Positions 53,523 through 62,727 are shown, counted from the stretch's first letter. The stretch is 63,761 bases of DNA from Lachnospiraceae bacterium (GCA_024404495.1 JAKSPT010000014.1:1-63761); one strand, 5' to 3'. Numbers and translations: made by a program. The notes: generated from the letters alone by a model not told the origin.

Positions 53523-54611
53523 ATGGCAAAACAGATCCGCAGATACAGACAGAACAAAAAAGCCGCGAGCGGCACGGCGATCCTCGCCTGCGTTCTCGCG
53601 GTCATCGTGGTGATCGCGGCGGCGCTCCTCGTGCTGACGCTGACCGGACGGCTTGATAAGCTGTTCGGGAAAAAGCCGGTCGAGACCGATCCGCCCGGCA
53701 CCGAGCCTCCCGTGACCGAAGCCCAGGATACCGACGCGCCCGGCACCGACCCCGTCGTTACCGAGCCGGAGACCGAACCCGCGACCGAGCCCGTGACCGA
53801 GCCGCCCGAAACGCTGCCCGGGAAGGACACCTACGTCGACCTGACGTTTGAGGACATCCCGAACGGCATCCTCGTGATGATCGACGCCGACCGGGAGTAC
53901 GTCTTCCCCGATAAGAGCAACGTGACCGAGATCTACGGCAAGAAGAACGACTGCTACGGGCTGATCAATTCGACCGTGACCCTCAACATCGAGGCGATCG
54001 ACGCGCTGAACCGGATGATGGAGGATTTCTATAACGCCACCGTCGGCAAGGGACCCGAGGGAAGAGGGATCAGCGACGTGATCGTTTCGGGCGCGTACCG
54101 CTCCTATGAGGATCAGAAAGCACTCTTCGACCAGTACGGCGCCTCGAACACCTTCGCGCCCGGGCATACCGATTACCACAGCGGTTATTCCTTCTATCTG
54201 AAGGCGTATAATAAGGAAGCCGGCACGAGAGAGCTCGACAAGGCGGGCGAGGCATACGCGTGGATCGCGGAGAACGCGTGGAAATACGGCTTCATCTGCC
54301 GCTATCCGGCGGCAAAGAAGGCGACCATCGGCGGTCTGATGGACGGTACCGGACATTACCGCTACGTCGGCAAGGCACACGCCGCCGCGATGTACCAGAA
54401 CAACTGGTGCCTTGAAGAGTATCTTGAATACGTCAAGGACTACACCTACCAGTCGCCGCTGAAGGTTACCGACGGCAGCGGCACGAAGTACGAGATCTTC
54501 TACGCCGCCTGCGACCTGAACGCCACCGTCCGTATTCCCGTGAACGACAAGGTGCCCTGTACCATTTCGGGCAACAACTACGACGGCTTTGTCGTCTGCT
54601 ATCAGCGATAA
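53523..54611 (+). CDS. VanY-like (M15) cell-wall protein with degenerate active site
   Basis: A 362-residue membrane-anchored protein: one transmembrane helix (about 20-42), a TEP-rich linker (50-100) and a VanY-type D,D-carboxypeptidase domain (about 165-345). The fold markers VSGAYRSYEDQKALF and ENAWKYGFICRYP are intact. However, SxHxxGxAxD is here TDYHSGYSFY, so the zinc histidine and aspartate are Y218 and Y225, and ExWHxRYVG is GTGHYRYVG, so the catalytic glutamate is G275; only H278 remains. It should bind peptidoglycan stems but not cleave them. The gene follows pfkA without a visible promoter of its own. Confidence 0.8.
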   Translation: MAKQIRRYRQNKKAASGTAILACVLAVIVVIAAALLVLTLTGRLDKLFGKKPVETDPPGTEPPVTEAQDTDAPGTDPVVTEPETEPATEPVTEPPETLPGKDTYVDLTFEDIPNGILVMIDADREYVFPDKSNVTEIYGKKNDCYGLINSTVTLNIEAIDALNRMMEDFYNATVGKGPEGRGISDVIVSGAYRSYEDQKALFDQYGASNTFAPGHTDYHSGYSFYLKAYNKEAGTRELDKAGEAYAWIAENAWKYGFICRYPAAKKATIGGLMDGTGHYRYVGKAHAAAMYQNNWCLEEYLEYVKDYTYQSPLKVTDGSGTKYEIFYAACDLNATVRIPVNDKVPCTISGNNYDGFVVCYQR

Positions 54612-54616
54612 AAACG

Positions 54617-54646
54617 GAAAAGGGCTCCTTCGGGAGTCCTTTTTTC
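54617..54646 (+). terminator. Intrinsic terminator
   Basis: AAGGGCTCC and GGAGTCCTT with a TTCG loop and a T run close the VanY-like gene. Confidence 0.85.
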
Positions 54647-54710
54647 GTGATTGCGCACCCGCTATGGGCAATTTTGGTATTTATATATGTAAATCTGTGC
54701 GGATTGAAGA

Positions 54711-54739
54711 TTGACAAATCTTGATTATTTAGTTATAAT
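54711..54739 (+). promoter_or_regulatory. Perfect-consensus promoter of the ABC transporter
   Basis: TTGACA at 54711-54716, 17 bases and TATAAT at 54734-54739, in AT-rich DNA, about 117 bases before the start. Confidence 0.9.
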
Positions 54740-54855
54740 TCATTCGACAGATAGTGATTATTATGGCTCTTTTTTATTTAAGGGAAAGGTTTCCCTTGAA
54801 TAAAAATGAATTTTTGATATTTGGTATTGAATTTTTTCCGTGAATGGAGAACAAG

Positions 54856-57180
54856 ATGATAGAAATAAAAAACATCTCGAAACAATATACAACCGTAAAC
54901 GGCTGTTTTACGGCTTTATCTGATATTTCAATAAAGTTTCCGAATAAGGGTCTCATTGCTCTGTACGGTGAAAACGGATGCGGGAAAACAACACTTTTAA
55001 ATCTGATTTCAACATTAGATACACAATATGAGGGCGATATTTTTTATAACGATCATAACTTGCGCTCCATAACCGAAAAGTACAGAAGGAATATTGTTTC
55101 CGTTGTGCTTCAGGAAAATTCCTTTGTCCCTTATTTGAACGTTTACGATAATATCAGCCTTTTTGCTGATGAAACGGAACGGACAAGGATCAATAATCGA
55201 TTAATGGATTTTGATATTCCCGAAAAAAGCGAGGAAAATCCCTCTTGTCTGAGCGGTGGTCAGAAGCAGCGCGTTTCAATCATTCGCGGACTGTCCAAAC
55301 CCGCAAAAGTTCTCCTTGTCGATGAACCGACGAGCAGTCTGAACGAACAGATGGAAAAAGAAGTGTTTGAAACTCTGAAAAAGCAGGCAAAGGACAAGCT
55401 TGTTATTCTTGTGTCTCATCGTATTTCCTTGATACGTCAATATGCTGATATGATCGTATGTATGGATAAAGGTACAATCCGTTCGGCGGAAAAAAACGAG
55501 TGTCCTGCCGTTATGTACAGCGGCAGTCAGATCGTAATTCCGGAAACACTTTCCGGTTCTGTTACGCTTGATGCGGATCGTATCAGAAGAATGATGGGAA
55601 ATGAGGATCAAATTACCATTCGTATGGGAACGGAAACCGAAGATCAATTTGAACCTGACTTTTCCGTTTGTTCCGAAGAAACAGCAGACAGAAATATTCA
55701 GTTTCCGGGAACATTAAAACGAAAAAGTGTTTTTGCATCTTTATCCTATTCCAAACGCGGTTGGATAGGGTTGTCCGTGCTGATCGTTGTTTTTGCTGCT
55801 TTTCTCGGCTTGCTGTGTTCATTTTCGAGTTTTAATAAATATTCATTTGCTGCAAGGTGTATTCGTGAAAATGTTTCTGGCTTAATAAACTATAAGGGAA
55901 CGCACATTTCAGATGATGTTCTCGGTCCATTTGATTATGAGAGATACGAGGACATGAAGAACCGACTTCATTCAAAAATGCTGATCCGAAAAGAATTCGA
56001 ATCACCTTTATGCTTGGATTTTGAGGAGGGCGCATTCTACTCAAATATTATACTTGGTTTAGCATATTGCCGCACAGAGGATATATCAATAATATATGGA
56101 CAATTTGCAGATGATTCTTCTGTAATGATTACTGATTATCTTGCCGACGGTTTGGTTTGTCTTGATAATGATTACGATTCTTATGATTCGATTTTAACGA
56201 TTGGTATTTCAATCGCCGGTGTGCATATGAATGTTCAGGGAATTGTTGATACTGATTACGAACAATATAAAACCATATATGATTCCGATGAATTCACAAT
56301 GACACAGAGATATATCGATTATCAGCAAGGTCAGTGGATTTACAAATCGATTTTTCTTCCGATACCGTCCGCAAATAGTGAAAAACCAATACCGTTTTTG
56401 ACAAGCGGTTATGGAGAAGAGCTTTTTTCGCTTAGGTTATTGGATCAAACAGATCCGTACTACGAAAAGGTTTCCACGATTGAAAACGGTTGTTTGGTAA
56501 GCCCCGCATTGTTTAGAACCTATTCGGAAGGAGAGTATATAAAGTATTTAGATGGATACTTAAATGTTGCCGGCTGCAAAGAAACAGAGGACGAAACGCA
56601 TGCAGTGTATATTTCTCCTGAAATATATGCATCAGTAATACAATCCCTCTTTGAAAACATTGATTGTATCTCTATTGACCTGAAGAACTCGGAAGAAGAA
56701 AAAACGCTTGAGCAATACGGAATGATGCACAACACATCGATGAGCGGCTATATCAATATTTGCGTAGACGTTATTACCGTATTACAGAGTATTTTTTACG
56801 TATTGTTACTTGTCTTACTTTTTGGCATAATAATATGTGCGGTGTCCTTAAATGGGAATTTGCTTTCGAGGGATAAGCATCTTATCGGGTTTATGCGAAT
56901 CGCAGGCTATGAAAAGAAGACAATCTTTTCAATCGATTTGTTGAAAATTGCTTTCATATCCGGTGCTGTACTTATTCTATCCGAAGGCGTGTTTTGGGGT
57001 TCTGTGTGGGGCATTAATTCTTTGCTTTCTCATTCAATAGGATATTCGATGGTGTTGTGTGAAATGAATGTGCTGTCGGTTGCCGTCATTATTGCCGTCG
57101 TTGTTTCGGCGTTTTCAATATCGTTATTACAAAACAATAAGTGCTTCAAGGCGCAAATTGTTGATTTGGTAAATAACTGA
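54856..57180 (+). CDS. Fused ABC transporter (ATPase-permease), antimicrobial-peptide type
   Basis: A single 774-residue chain. The N-terminal ATPase (about 1-225) has Walker A GENGCGKTT (38-46), signature LSGGQKQR and Walker B VLLVDEPTSSLNE. The C-terminal half is a MacB/FtsX-type permease with one helix near 300-322, a large extracellular loop and three helices near 635-760. Such proteins export or sense bacteriocins and lantibiotics. I start at ATG 54856 because GGAG is six bases before it, and not at 54844. The base composition is markedly more AT-rich than both neighbours, so recent transfer is likely. Confidence 0.85.
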   Translation: MIEIKNISKQYTTVNGCFTALSDISIKFPNKGLIALYGENGCGKTTLLNLISTLDTQYEGDIFYNDHNLRSITEKYRRNIVSVVLQENSFVPYLNVYDNISLFADETERTRINNRLMDFDIPEKSEENPSCLSGGQKQRVSIIRGLSKPAKVLLVDEPTSSLNEQMEKEVFETLKKQAKDKLVILVSHRISLIRQYADMIVCMDKGTIRSAEKNECPAVMYSGSQIVIPETLSGSVTLDADRIRRMMGNEDQITIRMGTETEDQFEPDFSVCSEETADRNIQFPGTLKRKSVFASLSYSKRGWIGLSVLIVVFAAFLGLLCSFSSFNKYSFAARCIRENVSGLINYKGTHISDDVLGPFDYERYEDMKNRLHSKMLIRKEFESPLCLDFEEGAFYSNIILGLAYCRTEDISIIYGQFADDSSVMITDYLADGLVCLDNDYDSYDSILTIGISIAGVHMNVQGIVDTDYEQYKTIYDSDEFTMTQRYIDYQQGQWIYKSIFLPIPSANSEKPIPFLTSGYGEELFSLRLLDQTDPYYEKVSTIENGCLVSPALFRTYSEGEYIKYLDGYLNVAGCKETEDETHAVYISPEIYASVIQSLFENIDCISIDLKNSEEEKTLEQYGMMHNTSMSGYINICVDVITVLQSIFYVLLLVLLFGIIICAVSLNGNLLSRDKHLIGFMRIAGYEKKTIFSIDLLKIAFISGAVLILSEGVFWGSVWGINSLLSHSIGYSMVLCEMNVLSVAVIIAVVVSAFSISLLQNNKCFKAQIVDLVNN

Positions 57181-57200
57181 ATGAAAACGGAGGAAAAGAA

Positions 57201-58040
57201 ATGGACGGCTTTTATCAGATCAAAGAAAACGAACTGCGGCTTCCGGGCGTGACCGGGGAGCACGTTTTTCTACATATCAGCGATACGCACGTCTCGGTCT
57301 GGGACGAACTATCGACCGGGGAGGAAAGGGAAAAAGCCGAAAAGCAGGAGGAGAGCTGGCAGAGGCAGAGAAGATCCTTTGCCGAGGCGTTTCACGAGCC
57401 CTTCAACCCGGAACATACGATATCTTCCCGAGAGGCGCTTCATAAGCTCTTTGCCTACGCGAAGGAGGTCCGCCCCGAATGCTTCCTGCTCTCCGGGGAT
57501 ATCCTCGATTACCGCCATCCGGCGGGGTTCCGGCTCCTTGAAAAAGAGCTTGCCGATTACGGCGGGGAATATCTTTTCGCCCCCGGCAATCACGAGGGGG
57601 ACTACGAAAGCCACCCCGAGCTGACCGCCTTCAACCGGGGAAGCGCGGGCGTGACGGTATATCGCGGGGGCGGGTTTCTTGTCGCCGCCCTTGATGACAG
57701 TAAAAAGACGGTTTCCGACCGTCAGCTCGAAGAGCTCCGCGCGATCGCGGCGGGGAGCGTTCCGGCGGTGCTTCTGACGCATATCCCGATCGCGACCGCT
57801 GAAAACGAAGCGGAAATGAAGCGCTTCGGCGACTATTTTTCCATCAGTGAAAAATCGGAGGACGGAAACGCCCGCGAACTGGTGCGGATCCTTTCCGCCC
57901 CGGACTCCGCCGTGTGCGGTATCCTCTGCGGGCACGTTCACGGGTACCATTCCTCGGTGTACGCAGGCGAAAAACGGCAGATCTGCGCTTCGAGCGGGCT
58001 TGTCGGCTTCGTGCATCGGTTTACGGTCAGAGGGGCCTGA
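57201..58040 (+). CDS. Calcineurin-like metallophosphoesterase
   Basis: This 279-residue enzyme has all five metal-binding blocks: HISDTH (residues about 25-30), LSGDILD (98), APGNHEGD (124), LTHIP (194) and CGHVHG (239). It hydrolyses phosphomonoesters or diesters; the substrate is unspecified. It has no signal peptide. GC content returns to the genome norm, while the ABC gene just 20 bases upstream is AT-rich, so the promoter it originally used may have been displaced by insertion of that gene. Confidence 0.9.
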   Translation: MDGFYQIKENELRLPGVTGEHVFLHISDTHVSVWDELSTGEEREKAEKQEESWQRQRRSFAEAFHEPFNPEHTISSREALHKLFAYAKEVRPECFLLSGDILDYRHPAGFRLLEKELADYGGEYLFAPGNHEGDYESHPELTAFNRGSAGVTVYRGGGFLVAALDDSKKTVSDRQLEELRAIAAGSVPAVLLTHIPIATAENEAEMKRFGDYFSISEKSEDGNARELVRILSAPDSAVCGILCGHVHGYHSSVYAGEKRQICASSGLVGFVHRFTVRGA

Positions 58041-58044
58041 ACAG

Positions 58045-58096
58045 CAAAAAACTCCCGCAGTTTGCATCATATCGTGCAGACTGCGGGAATTCTTGT
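58045..58096. terminator. Bidirectional intrinsic terminator
   Basis: CTCCCGCAGT pairs with ACTGCGGGA, with inner TGCA/TGCA pairing; T runs on both sides serve the convergent phosphoesterase and anti-sigma genes. Confidence 0.85.
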
Positions 58097-58100
58097 TTAT

Positions 58101-59651
58101 TCAGGGTTCCGGCGTTTCGGGCTCGGGAAGCACGATCCCGTCGGACTTGCCGGAGGCGGGATCGCAGACGAAAAAGTTACAGTAGTTTTCAAGCGCGCCG
58201 GACTCCTTCAGCCGGTCGAAGAGGTCACGGAGCTGTTCCTTCGTGACCGTGATCAGTCCGGTTTCGGGATCGGGTTCGATGCCGTTCTCTTTCAGAAATT
58301 CTTCCATGGGGTGCGCTTCGTACCATTCCCTGGCGCGGTCGATCGCTTCCTTCGCTTTTTCCAGCTCCTCGCGGGCGGCGTCCACCGCTTCCTTCAGCGT
58401 GGAATGCTCTTCCGGATATTCGTTGAAGCGATCCTCGTCACCGACGATCTCAAGGAACCGCTTGCGGTATTCCGCGAGCGCGTCGTTATCGACACAATCC
58501 CAAAGCGCCGAGAATTTATCCCATTCCTGCCTTGCCTGATCGAGGAGCGCTTTGAGCTCTTCTTCGGTCATGCCGTCGATCCTGATCTCTCCGCCGGTCC
58601 ATTCACGGAGCTGATCCTCGTACGCTTTTTTCGCTTCCTCGTATTTCTTCTCCCATTCGTCGCAGGATTTTTCGTAATTCTCGATGATCTCATCCGCTCT
58701 TTCGCCGTCAACGAAGAATTTGAGGATGCGTTCGCCCCACTCGGAAACGAGCGCGGCAAGCTTTTCAAGGCTGAAGTCTTCGCCGAGAGAACGGACGGCG
58801 TCCATCATCGAACGGAACGATTTTGCTTCTTCGGACTGATCCCGGTATGCGGAAAGCGGTTTTCCCTGATAAAGGAAGCTGTCCTCGTTTCCGGGGCGTG
58901 CGGTCGAAAGAAGGTCATTCCAGAGCGCTTTCACGCGATCGTATTCTTTTTCCGCGGCGAGATACGCCTCGTGCAGGGCGGCCTCGTCGATTTTTCCGTC
59001 GGGCAGGAAGAAATTGCAGCGTTCCGCTTCGTCGGGGAAGTATTTTTCAAAGAGGTACATCATTTCCCCGTCTTCCGGTGTATCGGCGGCGATCGCGTTT
59101 GAAAGATCGGTCAGCTCGGCGAGCTTTGCGGTGATATTGCGGTCGGAAAGATCCGCCGTTTTTCCTGCCGTGATGGTCACGGGGAAAACGTCGTCGTCTT
59201 TTGCTTCGTCGAGCGCCGCCGCAAGGGATTTCCGGACGTACAGACCGTTCCAGGAAACGTAATCCACCTCGGGGACCTGTGCATCCGGCTCCCGCTCGGT
59301 CGGGGTGCTTTCGGTCACGGGGGCGGAGGGCTCCGTCGCTTCGGCTTTGCTCCCGGGATCGACGGCGGGATCGGCGGGGGTCTTTTTGCCGAAGGCACCG
59401 AAGCCGATCAGCACGGGAACGAGGATCACGACGCCGAGGCAGGCGGCAAGGAGCGCGGCGAGGCGTTTGCCCTTCAGCGCGCGCGGCTTTTCGGCGGGGG
59501 CGGCGTTCAGACCGAGCGCCGGCAGTACTCTGTCCGCGACGCGGTCGGCGGAAAGGTCGTCCGACGCCTTGACTTCGGACACGCCGGAGAGCAGGGAATC
59601 CAGCTTTTCGGCGGGGATCCCGTCCAGTTCACGGTTCATTTTTTCATTCAT
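58101..59651 (-). CDS. Membrane-anchored putative anti-sigma factor with coiled-coil ectodomain
   Basis: A 516-residue protein with a cytoplasmic part (about 1-60), one transmembrane helix (about 65-85), an acidic TEP-type linker and a long helical, lysine/glutamate-rich ectodomain with probable coiled coils (about 305-365, EEKKYEEAKKAYEDQL-like, and 410-440). The ATG at 59651 follows AGAGGTG, and the gene overlaps the sigma gene by eight bases. A sensory extracytoplasmic rod is inferred. No known anti-sigma zinc motif is seen. Its ectodomain is unrelated to that of the other anti-sigma protein at 17188. Confidence 0.72.
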   Translation of the reverse strand: MNEKMNRELDGIPAEKLDSLLSGVSEVKASDDLSADRVADRVLPALGLNAAPAEKPRALKGKRLAALLAACLGVVILVPVLIGFGAFGKKTPADPAVDPGSKAEATEPSAPVTESTPTEREPDAQVPEVDYVSWNGLYVRKSLAAALDEAKDDDVFPVTITAGKTADLSDRNITAKLAELTDLSNAIAADTPEDGEMMYLFEKYFPDEAERCNFFLPDGKIDEAALHEAYLAAEKEYDRVKALWNDLLSTARPGNEDSFLYQGKPLSAYRDQSEEAKSFRSMMDAVRSLGEDFSLEKLAALVSEWGERILKFFVDGERADEIIENYEKSCDEWEKKYEEAKKAYEDQLREWTGGEIRIDGMTEEELKALLDQARQEWDKFSALWDCVDNDALAEYRKRFLEIVGDEDRFNEYPEEHSTLKEAVDAAREELEKAKEAIDRAREWYEAHPMEEFLKENGIEPDPETGLITVTKEQLRDLFDRLKESGALENYCNFFVCDPASGKSDGIVLPEPETPEP

Positions 59652-60204
59652 CTGATTCACCTCTGAATATCGTTTTCAGTTTTTCGATCGCCCTGTGGGC
59701 GCGTGTGTCAACGTTCCCCGCGGTCAGCCCGAGCACCTCCGCGATCTCCTTCGAGGTCTGACCGAGGTAGTATTTCCGCGTCAGGATCTCGGAATCGGGC
59801 TTGCCGAGCTTTTTGATCTCGCCGAGAACGGCGTCGAGCGTTTCTTTCTCCTCGATCCGGGCGGAGAAGGAATCGTCCGGGATCTCGATCGGGTTTTCCC
59901 CGTCGTCGATCGGCACGGCGGGATGAAGGGAGCGGGTCAGGTTTGCCGCCGTGTTCCGCGCGATCACGCAGAGATAGGTGCGGACCGACGACAGCTTCGG
60001 ATCGAAGGCGTCGAGCGCGGAATAGAATCTGACGAAGGTTTCCGCCACGCAGTCCTCCACGTCGGCGGAGCCGTGCGGAAAACCGGTCAGCCTGCCCTTT
60101 ACGGCGGCGGTCACGATACCGGTATAGAGCCCGATGACCGTTTTCATGCCTTCGTTCGGGTCTTTTTTCAGGAGCCGGAGCAGTTTTTTGTCTTCCGTGG
60201 TCAA
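59644..60204 (-). CDS. ECF RNA polymerase sigma factor
   Basis: The protein is 186 residues: region 2 with DVEDCVAETFVRFYSALDAFDPKLSSVRTYLCVIARN near residue 48, a short linker, and region 4 with KYYLGQTSKEIAEVLGLTAGNVDTRAHRAIEKLK near residue 143. It would redirect RNA polymerase to its own and a few other promoters. The overlapping downstream gene encodes the presumed anti-sigma factor. Upstream lies the same GTAAG/TATAT arrangement as before the other ECF gene in this window. Confidence 0.93.
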   Translation of the reverse strand: MTTEDKKLLRLLKKDPNEGMKTVIGLYTGIVTAAVKGRLTGFPHGSADVEDCVAETFVRFYSALDAFDPKLSSVRTYLCVIARNTAANLTRSLHPAVPIDDGENPIEIPDDSFSARIEEKETLDAVLGEIKKLGKPDSEILTRKYYLGQTSKEIAEVLGLTAGNVDTRAHRAIEKLKTIFRGESDE

Positions 60205-60229
60205 GCCCCCTTTCTGAAACGTTTCACTG

Positions 60230-60259
60230 ATATATACACGAAAAAAGAGGGAATCTTAC
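60230..60259 (-). promoter_or_regulatory. Putative ECF-sigma autoregulatory promoter
   Basis: On the minus strand GTAAG (60255-60259) and TATAT (60230-60234), 25 bases start to start, exactly the spacing seen at 16573-16602. Confidence 0.5.
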
Positions 60260-60312
60260 GTTTTTTGAAAAAAATCGTGTTCCGGCGGTCCGGGACACGA
60301 TTTTTCGTTTGA

Positions 60313-61272
60313 TTATTCCTCAAAAAGGACCCGAAGCAGTTCTTCTGCGGAGAGGGAAGAAAGCCCTTCTTCGTCGGAGAGGACCTCATCCGACCAGCGG
60401 AAGAGGGTCACCGCGTCCGAAAGATAGGAGGAGGCGGAGCGGGTCACCGCCGGGTATTTCGCGTACCATGCGGGGAAATACCGCTCGGTGTATTCTCTCG
60501 CAAGCTTTGACGCCGTGCTTTCCTCGCCGTCCTTCACGGTGCCGCAGAGGATGACGCCGTTCGGCGAGCAGTGCAGGATGACGACCGAGCCGTCGGCGCA
60601 GGTACCGAGCGAGATCCAGACGTGACCGGACATACTGACGATATCGCCGGGGCGGAATTCCTTCCCGGGTCCGGCATCGGTAAAGGAACCGAGCCCGCGG
60701 TCGGCAAAGGCTTTTGCCATCTTGGTGGACGGGGTGACGTAGCCCTCATGCCCGTTTTCGCTTTGGAGCGTATTGTAGACCGCCCATCCGACGAAGCCCG
60801 AGCAGTCGAGACCGTTATGGATCTCGTAGCGGTGGTCGTCGGTATTGTAGGAGGCGTCCTGCTTCGCGGTGAATGCCTCCCACGCGGGGGAAAGCCCGAT
60901 CGAGGTCGCCTCGACGCCTGCGCCGTCGTCAGCCTCGTTCCAGCCGCCGCCGAAGACGTACATCACCTTTCCGAGCGGGGAAAGCGCGGTGCAGAGGAAA
61001 TTCCGCAGGGTCTTTTCACCGGGGATCGGGTTCAGACGGGTCGGGAGGACGGGCGTCGTGGGCTCGGTCTGCGGCTCGGTCACGGGAACCGTTTCGGGTT
61101 CCGTTTCCGGTTCTGTCACCGGATCGGTCACGGGATCGGTATCGGGCAGAGTGTCCGGATCGGTATCGGGGAGGGGCTTTTCGGTCGTTTCTCCCGACGT
61201 CGGGCGGAGCAGGGCGCAGGAGGTAAGGAGAAGGCAGCACGCAAGGAGCGCCGCCGGAATCTTGAATCGCAT
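60313..61272 (-). CDS. NlpC/P60-type cell-wall hydrolase lipoprotein
   Basis: A 319-residue lipoprotein (LTSC lipobox) with a long TDP/TEP linker (about 35-75). The C-terminal domain has the cysteine C157 in LDCSGFVGW and H217 in SGHVWISLG, followed by ILHCSPNGV, the catalytic arrangement of NlpC/P60 peptidases, which cleave peptidoglycan stem peptides. GGGWNEADDGAGV near residue 112 is an insertion that I do not recognise. The ATG at 61272 is preferred over a GTG six codons upstream because AAAGG lies between them. Confidence 0.85.
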   Translation of the reverse strand: MRFKIPAALLACCLLLTSCALLRPTSGETTEKPLPDTDPDTLPDTDPVTDPVTEPETEPETVPVTEPQTEPTTPVLPTRLNPIPGEKTLRNFLCTALSPLGKVMYVFGGGWNEADDGAGVEATSIGLSPAWEAFTAKQDASYNTDDHRYEIHNGLDCSGFVGWAVYNTLQSENGHEGYVTPSTKMAKAFADRGLGSFTDAGPGKEFRPGDIVSMSGHVWISLGTCADGSVVILHCSPNGVILCGTVKDGEESTASKLAREYTERYFPAWYAKYPAVTRSASSYLSDAVTLFRWSDEVLSDEEGLSSLSAEELLRVLFEE

Positions 61273-61317
61273 AAAAAACCTTTCTGTCACAAATCGGAGT
61301 GGATCGGAATACTCTAC

Positions 61318-61346
61318 ATTATAGCAGAACCTGACGGTTCTGTCAA
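61318..61346 (-). promoter_or_regulatory. Perfect promoter with palindromic spacer
   Basis: On the minus strand TTGACA (61341-61346), 17 bases and TATAAT (61318-61323). The spacer contains CAGAACC-TGAC-GGTTCTG, a 7-bp inverted repeat that could bind a repressor. Confidence 0.88.
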
Positions 61347-61418
61347 CGGGACAATATAAGAAAGGGATCTTCCCCGGAAAAACTTTACGAACCTTTTTCG
61401 GGAGGATGGGATCATACG

Positions 61419-61934
61419 ATGAAAGAACCGTTCAAGGGGCTGATCGCCGCCGCTGCCGCGGCGTTTATCGGCTATTCCGGAAAACTGCTTTTCCCCGTTG
61501 TCGTTCTCTGCGTTGTGATCTGCGTGGATTATATCACGGGAATGATCCGCGCTTATTACGAGGCGACGCTCTGCTCGAAAAGGGGCTTTCGCGGGATTTT
61601 CAAAAAACTCTGCTATTTTCTGGTGATCATCTGCGGGATGGTGTGCGACTTCCTGCTTTCCAAAGGACTTTCCGCGGTAGGGATCGGAACCGCGATGGAG
61701 GGGTTCGTGGCGGTGCTCGTGACCGTGTGGCTGACGATCAACGAGCTGCTCTCGATCCTCGAGAATCTGACGCTTGTCGGCGTTCCTCTGCCCGGTTTTC
61801 TGAAAAAAACCGTGAAGCGGATGCTCGTTTCGACCGAGCGCCGCGCCGATCCGGACGCGGAGGATGCCGAAGAACAGAAAAAAGATCCGCAGCTCCCGCC
61901 TGAACAAAAGGAGGAAGAACCGCGTGACTTATGA
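61419..61934 (+). CDS. Phage-type holin (Holin_4/TcdE-like)
   Basis: A 171-residue protein with three to four hydrophobic segments (about 8-50, 64-82, 92-115). CVDYITGMIRAYYE is the conserved stretch of the toxin-secretion/phage-lysis holin family, and the tail is acidic and charged. Holins form membrane pores that release endolysins or large toxins. The gene overlaps the next by 11 bases, a typical holin-endolysin pair. No capsid, tail or integrase genes are near, so this is a domesticated lysis cassette or part of a larger element beyond the window. Confidence 0.88.
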   Translation: MKEPFKGLIAAAAAAFIGYSGKLLFPVVVLCVVICVDYITGMIRAYYEATLCSKRGFRGIFKKLCYFLVIICGMVCDFLLSKGLSAVGIGTAMEGFVAVLVTVWLTINELLSILENLTLVGVPLPGFLKKTVKRMLVSTERRADPDAEDAEEQKKDPQLPPEQKEEEPRDL

Positions 61935-62727
61935 AAAAAACGCCGTCGCTTTCGCAGCGGCGGCAGGAAAGATCGCTTCGGAGTATGAAACCGTCTATGC
62001 CCTCGGAATGTTCGGCAGCCCGCTTTCTCTTTCCGCGATCGAGGGAAAGGCGCGGCAGTATCCGAAATGGTACACGGCGGAAAAGGTCGGCTTTCTGAAA
62101 GAACGGATGAACGCTTCTTCCCGCCCGGTCTTCGGGTTTGACTGCGTCTGCTTTCTGAAAGCGCTCTTCTGGGGGTGGAACGGGGATGCCGGAAAGGAAC
62201 ACGGCGGCGCGGTTTATCTCTCGAACGGCGTGGAGGATCTTGACGAATCGACCCTCTTTTCCCGGTGTGGTGCGGTCGGCAGTGACTTTTCCGACGTCGC
62301 GGTCGGGGAAGCGCTCTGGATGCCGGGGCATATCGGGCTGTATCTCGGCGATTCGCTCGCGGTCGAATGTACGCCTGCCTGGGAAAACGGCGTTCAGATC
62401 ACTTCGGTACGCAAAACCGTTTCCGGGTATTTCCGCCGTGACTGGCATAAGCACGGAAAACTGCCCTATCTTGACTATTCCACCGCCGCGGCAGCAGGAA
62501 CGGAAAGCGTCCGCATTGATCTTCCGATCCTGCAGAAGGGTGCCGTCGGCTATCCGGTCAGAACGCTCCAGCGCCTGCTCAACGCGCTCCTTTCCGCCGG
62601 TCTCGAAACCGACGGCAGCTTCGGCCCCGCTACCGAGGCGGTTCTCCGCGCCTATCAGGTGTCCGTCTCTCTCGAACCCGATGCCTCCTGCGGTCCCGCC
62701 ACCTGGGCAAGGCTGCTGAAGGGGTGA
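61924..62727 (+). CDS. Endolysin: NlpC/P60-like peptidase with peptidoglycan-binding domain
   Basis: The protein has 267 residues starting at GTG 61924 after AAAGGAGG. The N-terminal catalytic part has C74 in FGFDCVCFLK, H136 in WMPGHIGLYLG and ECTP following, consistent with a cysteine peptidase/amidase of the NlpC/CHAP class. The C-terminal half (about 195-267) is a PG_binding_1 domain (LQKGAVGYPVRTLQRLLNAL). There is no signal peptide, as expected for a holin-dependent enzyme. It ends about 190 bases before the inverted-repeat region and the ubiquitin-like gene. Confidence 0.87.
   Translation: MTYEKNAVAFAAAAGKIASEYETVYALGMFGSPLSLSAIEGKARQYPKWYTAEKVGFLKERMNASSRPVFGFDCVCFLKALFWGWNGDAGKEHGGAVYLSNGVEDLDESTLFSRCGAVGSDFSDVAVGEALWMPGHIGLYLGDSLAVECTPAWENGVQITSVRKTVSGYFRRDWHKHGKLPYLDYSTAAAAGTESVRIDLPILQKGAVGYPVRTLQRLLNALLSAGLETDGSFGPATEAVLRAYQVSVSLEPDASCGPATWARLLKG

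Noticed and set aside
61419..62727. Prophage
   Set aside because: Only holin and endolysin are present; no integrase, capsid, portal, terminase or tail genes were seen on either side.
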